A stretch of 64,000 nt of DNA from REEB95 sp035632055. Its GTDB lineage: Bacteria; Pseudomonadota; Alphaproteobacteria; ATCC43930; CGMCC-115725. Below the pieces are notes generated by a model, which saw only the letters and a list, made by a program, of their open reading frames with translations, was not told where the DNA came from and searched no databases. The position numbers were made by a program, and so were the translations under genes. The stretch covers positions 21,548 through 85,547 of the forward strand of contig DASQHO010000081.1 of assembly GCA_035632055.1 (NCBI GenBank), written 5' to 3'. This document shows, in pieces, positions 17,880-26,747 of the stretch (within the stretch, counting starts at the first letter, position 1; each line of letters opens with the position of its first letter).

Positions 17880-18788
17880 ATGTCATCGCCGACGAATTGC
17901 CCACTCTGCGGCGCCGCTGCCAGTGAACAGTCGGTCGTCACCACCACGGTCTACGGTGATGACGCCGGACGCGCGATCTTCCACTGCGCGGCGTGCGACG
18001 TTCGCTATCTCCACCCCGGCCTGTCGCCGGCAAATGAAGCGAAATTTTACGCCGCCGAATTCGAATCCTTCATGGCAAAGCGGTCCGCCGCCGATTCTGG
18101 CTGGGACGGCCCGGAACGCCATATCACGGCCAACGAGGCGCAGCGTCGCCGCCGCATCGGGCACTTGACCGATTATCTGCGGCCGAAAAGCCGAATCCTC
18201 GAGATCGGCTGCTCCTCTGGATTCATGCTCTATCCCCTCGCCGCTTCCGGTCACGATTGCGTCGGGATCGAGCCTTCCGGTGTCTTCTCGGATTACGTCC
18301 GCCAGCGAGGACTTACCTGCTACCAAAGCCTCGACGAGCTCGCTGCCGCCGACGCCAGCGGCTTTGATTTGATCCTGCATTACTACGTGATGGAGCATCT
18401 GGCCGATCCCGTCGCCTTCTTGCAGCACCTGCTTCGGCTGCTTCGGCCCGGTGGACGCATCGTGTTTGAAGTGCCGAACGCCAACGACGCATTGACGACG
18501 ATCTACGCGGTTCCCGCCTACGCGCGCTTCATTTGGGTGGTCTCGCATCGCTGGTATTTCAGCGAGCGCTCGCTCACCCACGTTTTCGCTGCCGCCGGCG
18601 GTAAGGGTGAGATCGCGCTCGATCAGCGCTACGACCTGTCCAATCATCTGATCTGGCTGCGCGACGGCAAACCGGGCGGTATGGGCCGTTTCACCGCTAT
18701 TCTTGGCCAAGAGGTCGAAGAACAATACCGCCAGGCCCTCATCCAGGCACGACGTTGCGATACGCTGATCGGCATCCTCCACGCCTGA
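17880..18788 (+). CDS. Class I SAM methyltransferase with N-terminal zinc ribbon
   Basis: About 302 residues from the ATG at 17880 (a GTG four codons upstream is possible). An N-terminal CPLC ... CAAC cysteine set suggests a zinc-binding ribbon. It is followed by motif I ILEIGCSSGFML, IEPSGVFSDYV, YVMEHLADPVAFL and LLRPGGRIVFEVPN. This architecture is shared by methyltransferases that modify sugars or sugar nucleotides in glycan loci. It lies alone on the plus strand, divergent from the Gfo/Idh gene and ending 3 bp before the convergent aminotransferase. Target unknown. Confidence 0.75.
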   Translation: MSSPTNCPLCGAAASEQSVVTTTVYGDDAGRAIFHCAACDVRYLHPGLSPANEAKFYAAEFESFMAKRSAADSGWDGPERHITANEAQRRRRIGHLTDYLRPKSRILEIGCSSGFMLYPLAASGHDCVGIEPSGVFSDYVRQRGLTCYQSLDELAAADASGFDLILHYYVMEHLADPVAFLQHLLRLLRPGGRIVFEVPNANDALTTIYAVPAYARFIWVVSHRWYFSERSLTHVFAAAGGKGEIALDQRYDLSNHLIWLRDGKPGGMGRFTAILGQEVEEQYRQALIQARRCDTLIGILHA

Positions 18789-18791
18789 GTC

Positions 18792-19895
18792 TCAGGCCAC
18801 GGGTCGCGCGACGTGTTTGCGCGTCTCCGCGACGGCCTCGGCCAATGCGGCAACAAATGGCGTCATCACGTCGGGACCGTTGAGCGACACGCGCATGCAA
18901 TTGGCGAGCGCCGGATGATCGAAATCGGCTTTCACCAGGTACCGCCTGCGCTCGAGCGCCGTGGCAATCGCCACCACATCATCACCGGCGCGGCAGCGTA
19001 GCAGCTGGAAATTGGTGACGCAGGGCAGCGCCTCAAGCCCAAGCTTGGTCACACCAGCGATCAACACGTCCCTGCCAGCGGCGACGGCGTGGCGAAACTC
19101 CTCGGCAATTTCGGGATGATCAAGCAGGTAACAGCCGAGCGCCAGCGACACGCCCGAAACTTCGTTGCCGCCACGAACTGCCATCAGTCCGTCGATGAGT
19201 GTCGGATTTCCAAGGGCGTAGCCTAGGCGCAAGCCGGCGCACCCCGGATATTTCGAGAACGAGCGCAGCACCAGCAGATGATCGAATTCCCGTACCCAGT
19301 CGGCGACTGTCACCGGATGAAACGGATGATAGGCCTCATCGACGATGCACAGGGCACCGACCGACGCCGCACGTTCGACAACCTGCCGCAAGGCTTCGGG
19401 CGCGATGGCGACGCCCATCGGTTGATCGGGATGAGCGAGGATGACGATGCGCACGCCCGGTTTAATCGCCGCCAACAATGCAGCCAAATCCGGGCTTCGA
19501 TCTGCACCGAATTCGATCCGTTCCAGCACACCTTCGAAGATGCGCGTGTAAAGGGCGTACATGGCATAGCCCGGATTGAGCGCGACAACGCGGTCGCCCG
19601 GCCGCAAATAGGCCATGAAAGCGCGCCGTATACCGGCATCGGACCCAGCGAGCTCGGCGATGTGGTCTTCCCCGAGGCCAACTGCGCGCGCCAGCCGCGC
19701 GACAAAGGGCCCGGCATCCGGATAACTCGTCAAATCAGCCGCCGACAAGCTCGCCAGCATCGACTTAAATGTCTCGTGCGGGATTGGTGATACGCGCTCA
19801 TTGCGATCGAGAGCGACGAAGCCGTCACGGCCGAGATTGCGCTCGCTTGAACGGTAAATCGATAACAGGTGTTCTTTAGGAGTTACGCTTGGCAT
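18792..19895 (-). CDS. Class I/II PLP aminotransferase, HisC-like
   Basis: About 367 residues from the ATG at 19895 (longer start at 19943 possible). Visible fold-type I features are SYPDAG, AGSDAGIRRAFMAYL, a Tyr in NPGYAMY, VDEAYHPFHPV, and the PLP lysine in RSFSKYPG with LRLGYA after it, as in histidinol-phosphate aminotransferases. Within a glycan locus, HisC-like enzymes often make amino-containing substituents rather than histidine. A cytidylyltransferase lies nearby (20702-21481), so a CMP/CDP-activated amino compound is possible. It is flanked by plus-strand methyltransferases on both sides and stands as a single gene. Confidence 0.7.
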   Translation of the reverse strand: MPSVTPKEHLLSIYRSSERNLGRDGFVALDRNERVSPIPHETFKSMLASLSAADLTSYPDAGPFVARLARAVGLGEDHIAELAGSDAGIRRAFMAYLRPGDRVVALNPGYAMYALYTRIFEGVLERIEFGADRSPDLAALLAAIKPGVRIVILAHPDQPMGVAIAPEALRQVVERAASVGALCIVDEAYHPFHPVTVADWVREFDHLLVLRSFSKYPGCAGLRLGYALGNPTLIDGLMAVRGGNEVSGVSLALGCYLLDHPEIAEEFRHAVAAGRDVLIAGVTKLGLEALPCVTNFQLLRCRAGDDVVAIATALERRRYLVKADFDHPALANCMRVSLNGPDVMTPFVAALAEAVAETRKHVARPVA

Positions 19896-19941
19896 GATGC
19901 AGTCAGCAACATCCGACAACCGGGTAAGGCAAGCTGGCGTC

Positions 19942-20748
19942 ATGCCGAGGAATATCGCCTATCAAACGGATCGAATCGCCGCGTATTACGCAGCGAATCG
20001 GCGCCGATGGGCCGATTTCTACCCATCCGAACAATCGATCTTCGAACGCGTTGCCGCTGAGCGTGGCACGCTCGGCCGCGTGCTCGATGTCGGATGTGCC
20101 GCAGGTGGCCTCGGCGAAGCGCTGGGCGAACGTTTCGCGTCCGTGGCGGCTTACACCGGTATCGACATCAATCGTCAGGCGATCGAGACGGCGCGCGCGG
20201 GTACTGATCACCTGGCAGTCCCAGGCGAATTCATCATCGGCGACATTTGCAACTGTTCCGACCTCGCTGCGTGCACTTTCGACCTTGTGACCGCGCTCAG
20301 CGTTGCCGACTGGAACGTCGACGCCCAAGGTATCCTGGCGGCATGCTGGGACCATGTGGCACCAGGCGGTCATCTGGTCGTGTCCTTGCGCTTGACGACT
20401 GCTGTCGGTGTCCACGATATGAACCGCAGTTTCCAATACATTTGGTTCGAGCCGACGCCCGTCCCAGCCGATGCTGAGCGGGCTCCGTACAACGTATTCA
20501 ATGTCGCCGAAGCGACGGCTTGGCTGTCCGGCCAAACGCCCAAACCGGACAAAATTCTGATTCACGGTTACTGGGGGAAACCTTCGCAGACGGCGCGAAC
20601 ACCTTATGAGCGCTTGATCTTTTCGGTCGTTGCCCTGCGCAAGCCGCGCGAACAAACTGCCGGTGATACCACGATCGAAATCGACTTGCCGCACGACGCC
20701 CTTACGATTCTTTCGCTCGCTTCGCCTTCGGCCCCGCGTAAGCCCTGA
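19942..20748 (+). CDS. Class I SAM methyltransferase
   Basis: About 268 residues from the ATG at 19942. Motif I is RVLDVGCAAGGLGEAL, followed by YTGIDINRQAIETA, FIIGDICN and FDLVTALSVADWNVD (in place of the usual motif post-I acid), then HVAPGGHLVVSL. It is transcribed divergently from the HisC-like aminotransferase with about 46 bp between starts, suggesting paired function or shared promoter. Its 3' end overlaps the convergent cytidylyltransferase gene by 47 bp. Target unknown; small-molecule or sugar methylation is inferred from the locus. Confidence 0.72.
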   Translation: MPRNIAYQTDRIAAYYAANRRRWADFYPSEQSIFERVAAERGTLGRVLDVGCAAGGLGEALGERFASVAAYTGIDINRQAIETARAGTDHLAVPGEFIIGDICNCSDLAACTFDLVTALSVADWNVDAQGILAACWDHVAPGGHLVVSLRLTTAVGVHDMNRSFQYIWFEPTPVPADAERAPYNVFNVAEATAWLSGQTPKPDKILIHGYWGKPSQTARTPYERLIFSVVALRKPREQTAGDTTIEIDLPHDALTILSLASPSAPRKP

Positions 20749-21481
20749 GCCAGAACTCGGCCTGCGGCAACTGATAGGCGTAATCGACGTCGAGGCCGCC
20801 TTCGTTCTTGATCGGATAGATTTTCTGCCCCATCCATTTTTGTGGCAGCAACCCATCTTCGAGTCGGTCGAGATTGCGCGGCCGCACGATCGAGACCCCC
20901 ATGTCGGCAAACCAGGCGTCGCCCTGACTGTCGCGATCGCAATTTAGCGTCTTCGGATCGCCGAAGGTTTCGAACGGCACAAACGGATGCAGCAGCCCGT
21001 CGGCGCCGATCTTGCGCGCCCGCAATGGGCTCCACATGTTGTAGCACGAAACCGTCACGGCCGAATCGTAGTCCGGATTTAGCCGCAACGCTGCAATGCC
21101 TTCACGTAACTGCTCCGGCGAGACTGTCGGCGCGTTTGCCATGAGCAGAACGTAAAGTTCGGGAGACTTCCCTTCGCGCGCCAGCTCGGCACTGATCACG
21201 TGATGCGCATGCTCGTAAGCATGCTCGCCGAGTGCTGCTTTCGTCGCGAGCTGCGCGGGGCGCTCGATGATCCGCGCGCCATATTCTCGTGCAATCGCCG
21301 TGATCCGCGGGCTATCGGTCGAAACATAGGTGCGCTCAATTTCAGCAACTTGCCGGGCCGATTCGAGCGGCCAAGCGACCAGCGGGCGGCCATGCACCGG
21401 TATCACGTTCTTGCCCGGAAAGCCCGTTGAGCCTTCGCGCCCAATCAGAATTGCGACAATCATCGGGGCAAACGCTCTCAC
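20702..21481 (-). CDS. Cytidylyltransferase-family protein (NeuA/KdsB-like)
   Basis: This 259-residue protein has the CMP-sugar synthetase start IVAILIGREGSTGFPGKN, YVSTDSPRITAIA, LLMANAPTVS and LDVDYAYQ, resembling acylneuraminate and other small cytidylyltransferases. It differs from the legF gene at 6588-7313 (IGREGS in place of PARGGS). Start and upstream stop overlap by 4 nt (21478-21481), making it the last gene of the minus-strand operon that begins at 28427. It probably activates a second unusual acid or sugar as CMP derivative. The substrate is not deducible. The neighbouring 2-hydroxyacid dehydrogenase, HAD phosphatase and HisC-like aminotransferase may supply it. Confidence 0.68.
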   Translation of the reverse strand: MRAFAPMIVAILIGREGSTGFPGKNVIPVHGRPLVAWPLESARQVAEIERTYVSTDSPRITAIAREYGARIIERPAQLATKAALGEHAYEHAHHVISAELAREGKSPELYVLLMANAPTVSPEQLREGIAALRLNPDYDSAVTVSCYNMWSPLRARKIGADGLLHPFVPFETFGDPKTLNCDRDSQGDAWFADMGVSIVRPRNLDRLEDGLLPQKWMGQKIYPIKNEGGLDVDYAYQLPQAEFWLRAYAGPKAKRAKES

Positions 21482-22335
21482 TCGTTGCGACGAAACTGAT
21501 AATTGAAAATCGACTTGTACTCACCGCTTTCGATCATATCGCTATGGCGCCGTGCCATTAGAAGGAGCCCTGCCCTTTCGACGCGCGCAACGACAGAGTT
21601 GGTGTATTCAACCCGGCCAGAATCGAGTTCGATAGAGAGCGACTTAAGGCGTCCGTCGGCCAGAGTTCTTTGCGCACCAGCGATAATGCGATCCTCAATA
21701 CCGTCAACGTCAATCTTCAGGTGATTGGGAAAAGTGGGTCGGAAGTGATCGATAAAGGCGTCAATCGAGAAGCCAATTGCACCTTGCCTGAATCGTGCAG
21801 AAAACGTCTTGCCAAATGGATCGATTGGCTCACCAAAACTGGATAATGCCCCTCCCAGCCCGGTCGACAACATATTCAGAGCGTCAATGCGATCATCATC
21901 CGAAAACGCGACGCATAAACCCTGCACAATGCCATCCAGCTTATTCAGTTCGATGTTTCGGTTGAGTAGGAAATAATTGGCCGCTGAGGGCTCGAATGCG
22001 AGTACCCGAATTCTCCGGTTGATGGCGGCGTAGAGTGAATAGACGCCGACATTAGCGCCAACGTCCCAAAACGTGTCGCCATCGCTAAAAGAGTCGATCC
22101 ATTCGATAGTTTCAGGCTCTTTCGTCAGAAGGCTCAGCGCGCGCCAGCGCGCTGTGTCTCCGAGGCAATAGAAGGTGACGTCACCTCGTGACGTCGGAAC
22201 ACGCTCAATGACCTGGTAAAGATGCTCATCACCGGGCGACAGCGCCTCAGTAACGATGCGATGCCAACGCTCGCCGCCGCAACGCAACGCAGACCGCAAA
22301 ACGGCGACCGCATGCCGGCGCAGGAAGGATTTCAC
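21478..22335 (-). CDS. FkbM-family methyltransferase
   Basis: This 285-residue protein carries the FkbM SAM-binding pattern (DVGANVGVYSLYAA, VLAFEPSAANYFLLNRNIELN) and the acidic IDVDGIE motif near residue 205. FkbM-type enzymes O-methylate sugars or other hydroxyls. It overlaps the upstream epimerase and the downstream cytidylyltransferase gene by 4 nt on each side, so it is tightly coupled in the operon. The N-terminus (LRRHAVAVLRSALRCG) is basic and may be membrane-near. Which sugar is methylated is unknown. Confidence 0.8.
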   Translation of the reverse strand: MKSFLRRHAVAVLRSALRCGGERWHRIVTEALSPGDEHLYQVIERVPTSRGDVTFYCLGDTARWRALSLLTKEPETIEWIDSFSDGDTFWDVGANVGVYSLYAAINRRIRVLAFEPSAANYFLLNRNIELNKLDGIVQGLCVAFSDDDRIDALNMLSTGLGGALSSFGEPIDPFGKTFSARFRQGAIGFSIDAFIDHFRPTFPNHLKIDVDGIEDRIIAGAQRTLADGRLKSLSIELDSGRVEYTNSVVARVERAGLLLMARRHSDMIESGEYKSIFNYQFRRNE

Positions 22336-23216
22336 GAATTACTCTTCAGGCCGATATGCGTATCGAGCTCGCGTACATAATCTAACAGACCGAGTCCCAG
22401 ATCGATGTACGTATTCCGGACAAGGCGCCGACCGAGCCTGGGCGTGTAGTTGTACGGCGTTTGCAAATAATGACCGGGCAGATCGGTTGCCTTGAACGTC
22501 ACCGCGATTTCGCCGCCGAGGATTTCCCGTACCATGCTCATCATGTCACGGCTCGTCATCCGCTCGCGGCCGGTAAGATGAATAAATTGGTTCGCGAATT
22601 CTGGCGCCAATATGTCGGCGCTCATCGCTGCGGCATCGAGGACATGGATGTATTCCCGCACTTCATCGCCGGTGCCGTAATGATCGATCCGACGTTCGAC
22701 AATGGCCTGTGTCAGCAAATGATGGATGTAGTTGCTGCCGTCCGCCCGCGGGCCATAGAGCGAGCCGAAACGCAGTACCGTAAACTCGAGGCCAAAACGT
22801 TCCTGGTAGTCGACGACGAGACTTTCACACGTCTGTTTGGTCGTGCGATAGAAAGATCCTTGGTTCGAATAGACATAGACCGAACTTGCGAGGACGAACC
22901 GCTTGAGGCCAGCCGCCTGCGCCGCCTCGAGCATGTTGAGCGTACCGAGAATATTCACCTCGACCGCCGCGCGCGGCTGATTGATCGCCTCGTTGATGTC
23001 TGCAACGGCGGCGAGGTGATAGACCGCGTCGCAGCCAACCATCGCGCGTTTCACGCCCGCCGCATCGAGCACATCGCCGACGATCATCGTTTGGTTCGAC
23101 TGAAGCCACGGCGACGGCTTACGGTCAAAGATCACGGCCTGATGGCCAGCGCCGGTCAAAGCGTCTGCGATGTGGCTGCCGAGGAAGCCGCTGCCGCCAG
23201 TGACGAGAATCTTCAT
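22332..23216 (-). CDS. NAD(P)-dependent sugar-nucleotide epimerase
   Basis: This 294-residue extended SDR has LVTGGSGFLGSHIADAL, VYHLAAVADINEAI, LASSVYVYS and the FYRTTK catalytic pair (YxxxK), then LRFGSLYGPRAD. The overall pattern is of UDP-glucose 4-epimerase-like or UDP-sugar C-epimerases. The start and stop overlap neighbours by 4 nt. Product and nucleotide cannot be deduced; the operon partners (HAD phosphatase upstream, FkbM methyltransferase downstream) suggest it contributes to the same unusual sugar. Confidence 0.75.
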   Translation of the reverse strand: MKILVTGGSGFLGSHIADALTGAGHQAVIFDRKPSPWLQSNQTMIVGDVLDAAGVKRAMVGCDAVYHLAAVADINEAINQPRAAVEVNILGTLNMLEAAQAAGLKRFVLASSVYVYSNQGSFYRTTKQTCESLVVDYQERFGLEFTVLRFGSLYGPRADGSNYIHHLLTQAIVERRIDHYGTGDEVREYIHVLDAAAMSADILAPEFANQFIHLTGRERMTSRDMMSMVREILGGEIAVTFKATDLPGHYLQTPYNYTPRLGRRLVRNTYIDLGLGLLDYVRELDTHIGLKSNS

Positions 23217-23896
23217 GACGTCGCGGCCTGTGGTTGGGTCGTGGCGTAAAGCCGCCGCGCGGATTCAGCCAGCGGCGTCAAATCGCGCACCGTCGGCACT
23301 TCCGGTGAAAACGGATATGGGTCGCCGGGCGTGAGCCGGCCGATAAACGCGACGCCGTTGGTGCGCGCCGCCGCGAGATCGGCAGCGGCGTCGCCGACCA
23401 TCAACACGTTCGCCGCAGTCCATCCGCGTTCCTCCAGCAGCGCGCGCACGGCTTCGCTCTTCGCCGGCGGACTGCCGCGCACGGCCGCAAAGAAACGCCC
23501 CAAGCCGCGTCGGGCCACGACGCGCTCGAGCTCCCGCTGCGGCGTCGACGAAACGACGGCCATCGACATCCGGCGATCGAGCGTGGCGAGCAGCTCGCCG
23601 GCACCAGGCACCATCGGGCAGTTTGTTACCGCATCCTCGACGAGTTGCGCGAATCGCACCCCAAGATCTTGGCGGATCGACGCCGTAAGCGGCTCATGCA
23701 AGATGTCGCGATAGATCATCTCGAACTTGGTGAAGCGATCGACGCCCGCGTGACGACGATGGAGATCGACAATCGCCTCGATCCGGCCGGCCCGGTCGGC
23801 AAAAAGCGCGCGAAACGCTTCAGTCTTTAGCTCTGTCGATTCGACGATTACGCCGTCGAAATCGAAGATCATTGCCGCGAAACGCCGATCAAGCAC
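23213..23896 (-). CDS. HAD-superfamily phosphatase
   Basis: About 227 residues from a GTG at 23896 (TTG at 23914 also possible). It shows the HAD motif I DFDGVI preceded by MIF, motif II SSTPQ, and motif IV GDAAADL with ALLEERGW before it, as in phosphoglycolate-phosphatase-like or beta-phosphoglucomutase-like members. The start overlaps the end of the 2-hydroxyacid dehydrogenase gene and its stop overlaps the epimerase start by 4 nt. It probably dephosphorylates a sugar or acid intermediate in the same pathway. Confidence 0.72.
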   Translation of the reverse strand: MLDRRFAAMIFDFDGVIVESTELKTEAFRALFADRAGRIEAIVDLHRRHAGVDRFTKFEMIYRDILHEPLTASIRQDLGVRFAQLVEDAVTNCPMVPGAGELLATLDRRMSMAVVSSTPQRELERVVARRGLGRFFAAVRGSPPAKSEAVRALLEERGWTAANVLMVGDAAADLAAARTNGVAFIGRLTPGDPYPFSPEVPTVRDLTPLAESARRLYATTQPQAATS

Positions 23897-24884
23897 GGGT
23901 GCGCCGCTCTGCAATTGCGTATTCCTCTTCGGGAACGGGTGACAATAGGTTCTGTCCGCTGAGAAAGCGGATGGCCTCGCGCGTCGCCTCGATCTCCATC
24001 TGCGCGCGGCAATCGACCGTCATCGAACCCATGTGGCAGGTTAGCAGAGCGTTCGGCAATTCGGCGAGCGCGCCCCGATACGGCTCATCGCAAAAGACGT
24101 CGATAGCGGCGCTCTTGATCATGCCGCCGCTCAGCGCACGGGCCAGATCCATCTCGTTGACGATCCCGCCGCGCGCAGTATTCACTAAAACCGCCGACCG
24201 CTTCATCAAAGCGAGCTCGCGGGCACCGATTAGATCGATGGTGTCGGCAGTTAACGGTACGTGCACGCTTACGATATCCGCGTTCCGATAAATCGTTTCT
24301 TTGTCGACCCATTCGACGCCAGTCAGCGTTTGATCGGGAGCAAGGTCGTTCGCGAGAATGCGCACGCCCGGAAACCCTCCTTGCAGATGACGAATGACCC
24401 GACGGCCGATGCGACCGACCCCTAAAATCCCCACAGTTGCATTTGCCAGGCGCAAGCCGGTATGGCGGGTCCACTCGCCGGCGCGCAGCCCGCGATCCGC
24501 TGGATTGACGCCCCGCAATAGATCGATCATCAGACCGATCGCAAGTTCGCCAACCGCTGCCGAAGGACCGTCGGGCGTGTAAGAAACGGCAATGCCACGC
24601 CGTCGCGCGGCCATCAGGTCGACACTGTCGAGTCCGATGCCGACCCGGCAAATCGCCTTCAATTCTGGGCAAGCCGCCATGACTTCGGCGGTGATCGGCT
24701 CGGTGCCGGCGACGACAACCGGAAAGCCCTTGATGACACCCAAGACCTCGGCCGGCTGCAGCCGCCGGTCGAGCGGATTAAACGCGAGCTCGATACCGGC
24801 GGCTGCCGCGAGCTCGAGCGGCGTACGATCATGCACGCCAAAGGGTGCGGTGGTAACGACAATGCGCTTCGAGTGGAGACTCAT
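23889..24884 (-). CDS. D-isomer-specific 2-hydroxyacid dehydrogenase (SerA-like)
   Basis: This 331-residue protein shows the family NAD-binding region (GILGVGRIGRRVIRHL), the CRVGIGLDSVDL substrate loop, LVNTARGGIVNEMDL with the catalytic Arg, and the late CHMGS motif in place of the usual catalytic His-Gly pair. Homologues include phosphoglycerate dehydrogenases and glyoxylate/erythronate-type enzymes. It lacks the C-terminal ACT domain of many SerA proteins. Its start overlaps the ABC exporter stop by 4 nt. In an exopolysaccharide operon it probably makes or consumes a hydroxyacid precursor, such as a glyceryl- or lactyl-type substituent. This role is inferred. Confidence 0.75.
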   Translation of the reverse strand: MSLHSKRIVVTTAPFGVHDRTPLELAAAAGIELAFNPLDRRLQPAEVLGVIKGFPVVVAGTEPITAEVMAACPELKAICRVGIGLDSVDLMAARRRGIAVSYTPDGPSAAVGELAIGLMIDLLRGVNPADRGLRAGEWTRHTGLRLANATVGILGVGRIGRRVIRHLQGGFPGVRILANDLAPDQTLTGVEWVDKETIYRNADIVSVHVPLTADTIDLIGARELALMKRSAVLVNTARGGIVNEMDLARALSGGMIKSAAIDVFCDEPYRGALAELPNALLTCHMGSMTVDCRAQMEIEATREAIRFLSGQNLLSPVPEEEYAIAERRTRA

Positions 24885-26731
24885 GCTTGGGCCCGGGCGC
24901 CCAGGGCGCCGTCTTCAGACACGAGGTCAAGACGTTGATGCTCGACCATGTCTCGGTAGCGCCCGCCACGGGCGATGAGTTCGTCGTGCCCGCCCTCTTC
25001 CACAATTCGGCCAGCCTCCATGACCAGAACTTTATCCGCGCGACGAACAGTTGAGAGCCGGTGAGCGATAACAAGAACGGTGCGATCTTGCGACAGGGTT
25101 TCGATTGCCCGCTGGATCGCGCGCTCCGTAAAAGTATCAAGATTGCTTGTCGCCTCGTCGAAGATAAGGAGGTCTGGATTCGCCAGGATCGCTCGCGCGA
25201 TCGAAATGCGCTGCTGCTGGCCACCGGACAGTCGCACGCCACGGTCGCCGAGCGGTGTATCGTACCCCTGAGGCAGTTGTTCGATGAACTCGTCTGCCGC
25301 AGCGAGCCGCGCTGCCGCCTGTATTTCCCCGATTGCCACATGCTCGCGACCGAACGCGATGTTGCGCGCGGCCGTGTCGTTGAAGATGATGGTATCTTGC
25401 GTCACAACGGCGATACGCCGACGCCAACTGCGAATGTCGAAATTGCGTAGATCCACATCGTCAACCGTGATCCGGCCGTTCTGTGGATCGTAAAGGCGCG
25501 CGATTAATGCGATCAACGTCGTCTTACCGGCACCAGACGGGCCGACAATTGCGGTCATCTTACCGCGGTCGATCGTCAACGACAGATCGTGAATCGCCCG
25601 ATCGCCATCACCTGCATACATAAACCCGACGTTCTCGAATCTGATACTACGGCGCAAGCCGTCGGCCGGGCGCACTCCATTCGGCTGCCGTCGTCCCGAA
25701 GCTTCTGCGTAAAACGAATCGAGCGCATCGAAGAATGGAATATTGTTCACGATCCGCGCACGTGCCGTGTTGATCGTACTGATTGGCGTCATCAATCGAA
25801 ACATGAGGAAGAAGAACACAAGGACTGGCGCCACCCACGCGACAGAGTCTTGTGAATGAACGGCAGCGTTCGCGAAAAGCAGAAACGCAATAAAAAGCCC
25901 CCCCATCGTGCTCAGAAGCGGCCCATTCAACGCAAAAATACTGGTCGATCGTATTCGTTGCGACGCCATCTCGCCGACTGCGTCGGCGTATGCACGGACC
26001 ATTTGCGGTTCCGCCGTCGCTAGCCTCACCAGCTTCATTCCCATCATGCTTTGGATCATGGTCTGGTTCGCGCGGCTGATCGCCGTCGTCAAGCGCTCGC
26101 CAGCGTTGCGCAGTGGACCTGATGATATCCAACGCAGTAGAAGAGACGCAGCGATCAGGAACACCGTGGCGAGCATCGTTAGTTTCCACGATACGGCCAG
26201 CATCAATACCATGTAGACCGTAACCACGAGACCGTTGGACAGAACATCGGCCAAACTGGTGAACATACTGGCGGTGGCCTGCGTCCATCCTTCGGCCGTA
26301 CTCAGGAGAAAACCAAATTCCTTCTGATTGATGTACGCAATCTCGACTGCCATCATCGATTCAAAGCTACGCACATTCAATTTTCGTTCCAGCCGTATTG
26401 GGATAACGGAACCGCAAACGGCTATCGCGTACTGCAATGCATTGCGCAAAACCACGATGCCGGCCAATGCGACGGCGACGATCTCAATGCGCCGTCCAGG
26501 TGTGTAACCGGAGAAGAACGCCGATATGTCACCCAGCAAGGGGATATTCGTGAAGCCTCCGCTGCCTTGCGTTTCCAAAATCGGCACGACGAGCGATACG
26601 GTTATACCTTCGGTAAATGCGCCGATGACCGACAGAACAAGAAATAGCGCGAATAAACCCTTCTCTTCCGCGAGTGCGTGAATGCACCGCCGGCCAAAAT
26701 TCACATATCCGATGATTTTCTGCGCAATCAT
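24881..26731 (-). CDS. MsbA-like ABC exporter (fused TMD-NBD)
   Basis: This 616-residue half-transporter has about six N-terminal transmembrane helices (residues ~20-330) and a C-terminal ATPase. Visible motifs are Walker A GPSGAGKTT, the Q-loop VVTQDTIIF, ABC signature LSGGQQQR, Walker B LLIFDEATSNLD and the H-loop VIAHRLST. It would dimerise and export a lipid or lipid-linked glycan, as MsbA- and PglK-type flippases do. It is the second gene of the operon, 16 bp downstream of the LIC12162-type transferase gene. No Wzm/Wzt pair or Wzx-type flippase was found in the window, so this and the YbhN-like domain at 36 kb are the export candidates. Confidence 0.85.
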   Translation of the reverse strand: MIAQKIIGYVNFGRRCIHALAEEKGLFALFLVLSVIGAFTEGITVSLVVPILETQGSGGFTNIPLLGDISAFFSGYTPGRRIEIVAVALAGIVVLRNALQYAIAVCGSVIPIRLERKLNVRSFESMMAVEIAYINQKEFGFLLSTAEGWTQATASMFTSLADVLSNGLVVTVYMVLMLAVSWKLTMLATVFLIAASLLLRWISSGPLRNAGERLTTAISRANQTMIQSMMGMKLVRLATAEPQMVRAYADAVGEMASQRIRSTSIFALNGPLLSTMGGLFIAFLLFANAAVHSQDSVAWVAPVLVFFFLMFRLMTPISTINTARARIVNNIPFFDALDSFYAEASGRRQPNGVRPADGLRRSIRFENVGFMYAGDGDRAIHDLSLTIDRGKMTAIVGPSGAGKTTLIALIARLYDPQNGRITVDDVDLRNFDIRSWRRRIAVVTQDTIIFNDTAARNIAFGREHVAIGEIQAAARLAAADEFIEQLPQGYDTPLGDRGVRLSGGQQQRISIARAILANPDLLIFDEATSNLDTFTERAIQRAIETLSQDRTVLVIAHRLSTVRRADKVLVMEAGRIVEEGGHDELIARGGRYRDMVEHQRLDLVSEDGALGARAQA

Positions 26732-26747
26732 TGTGGATGGGACTGAA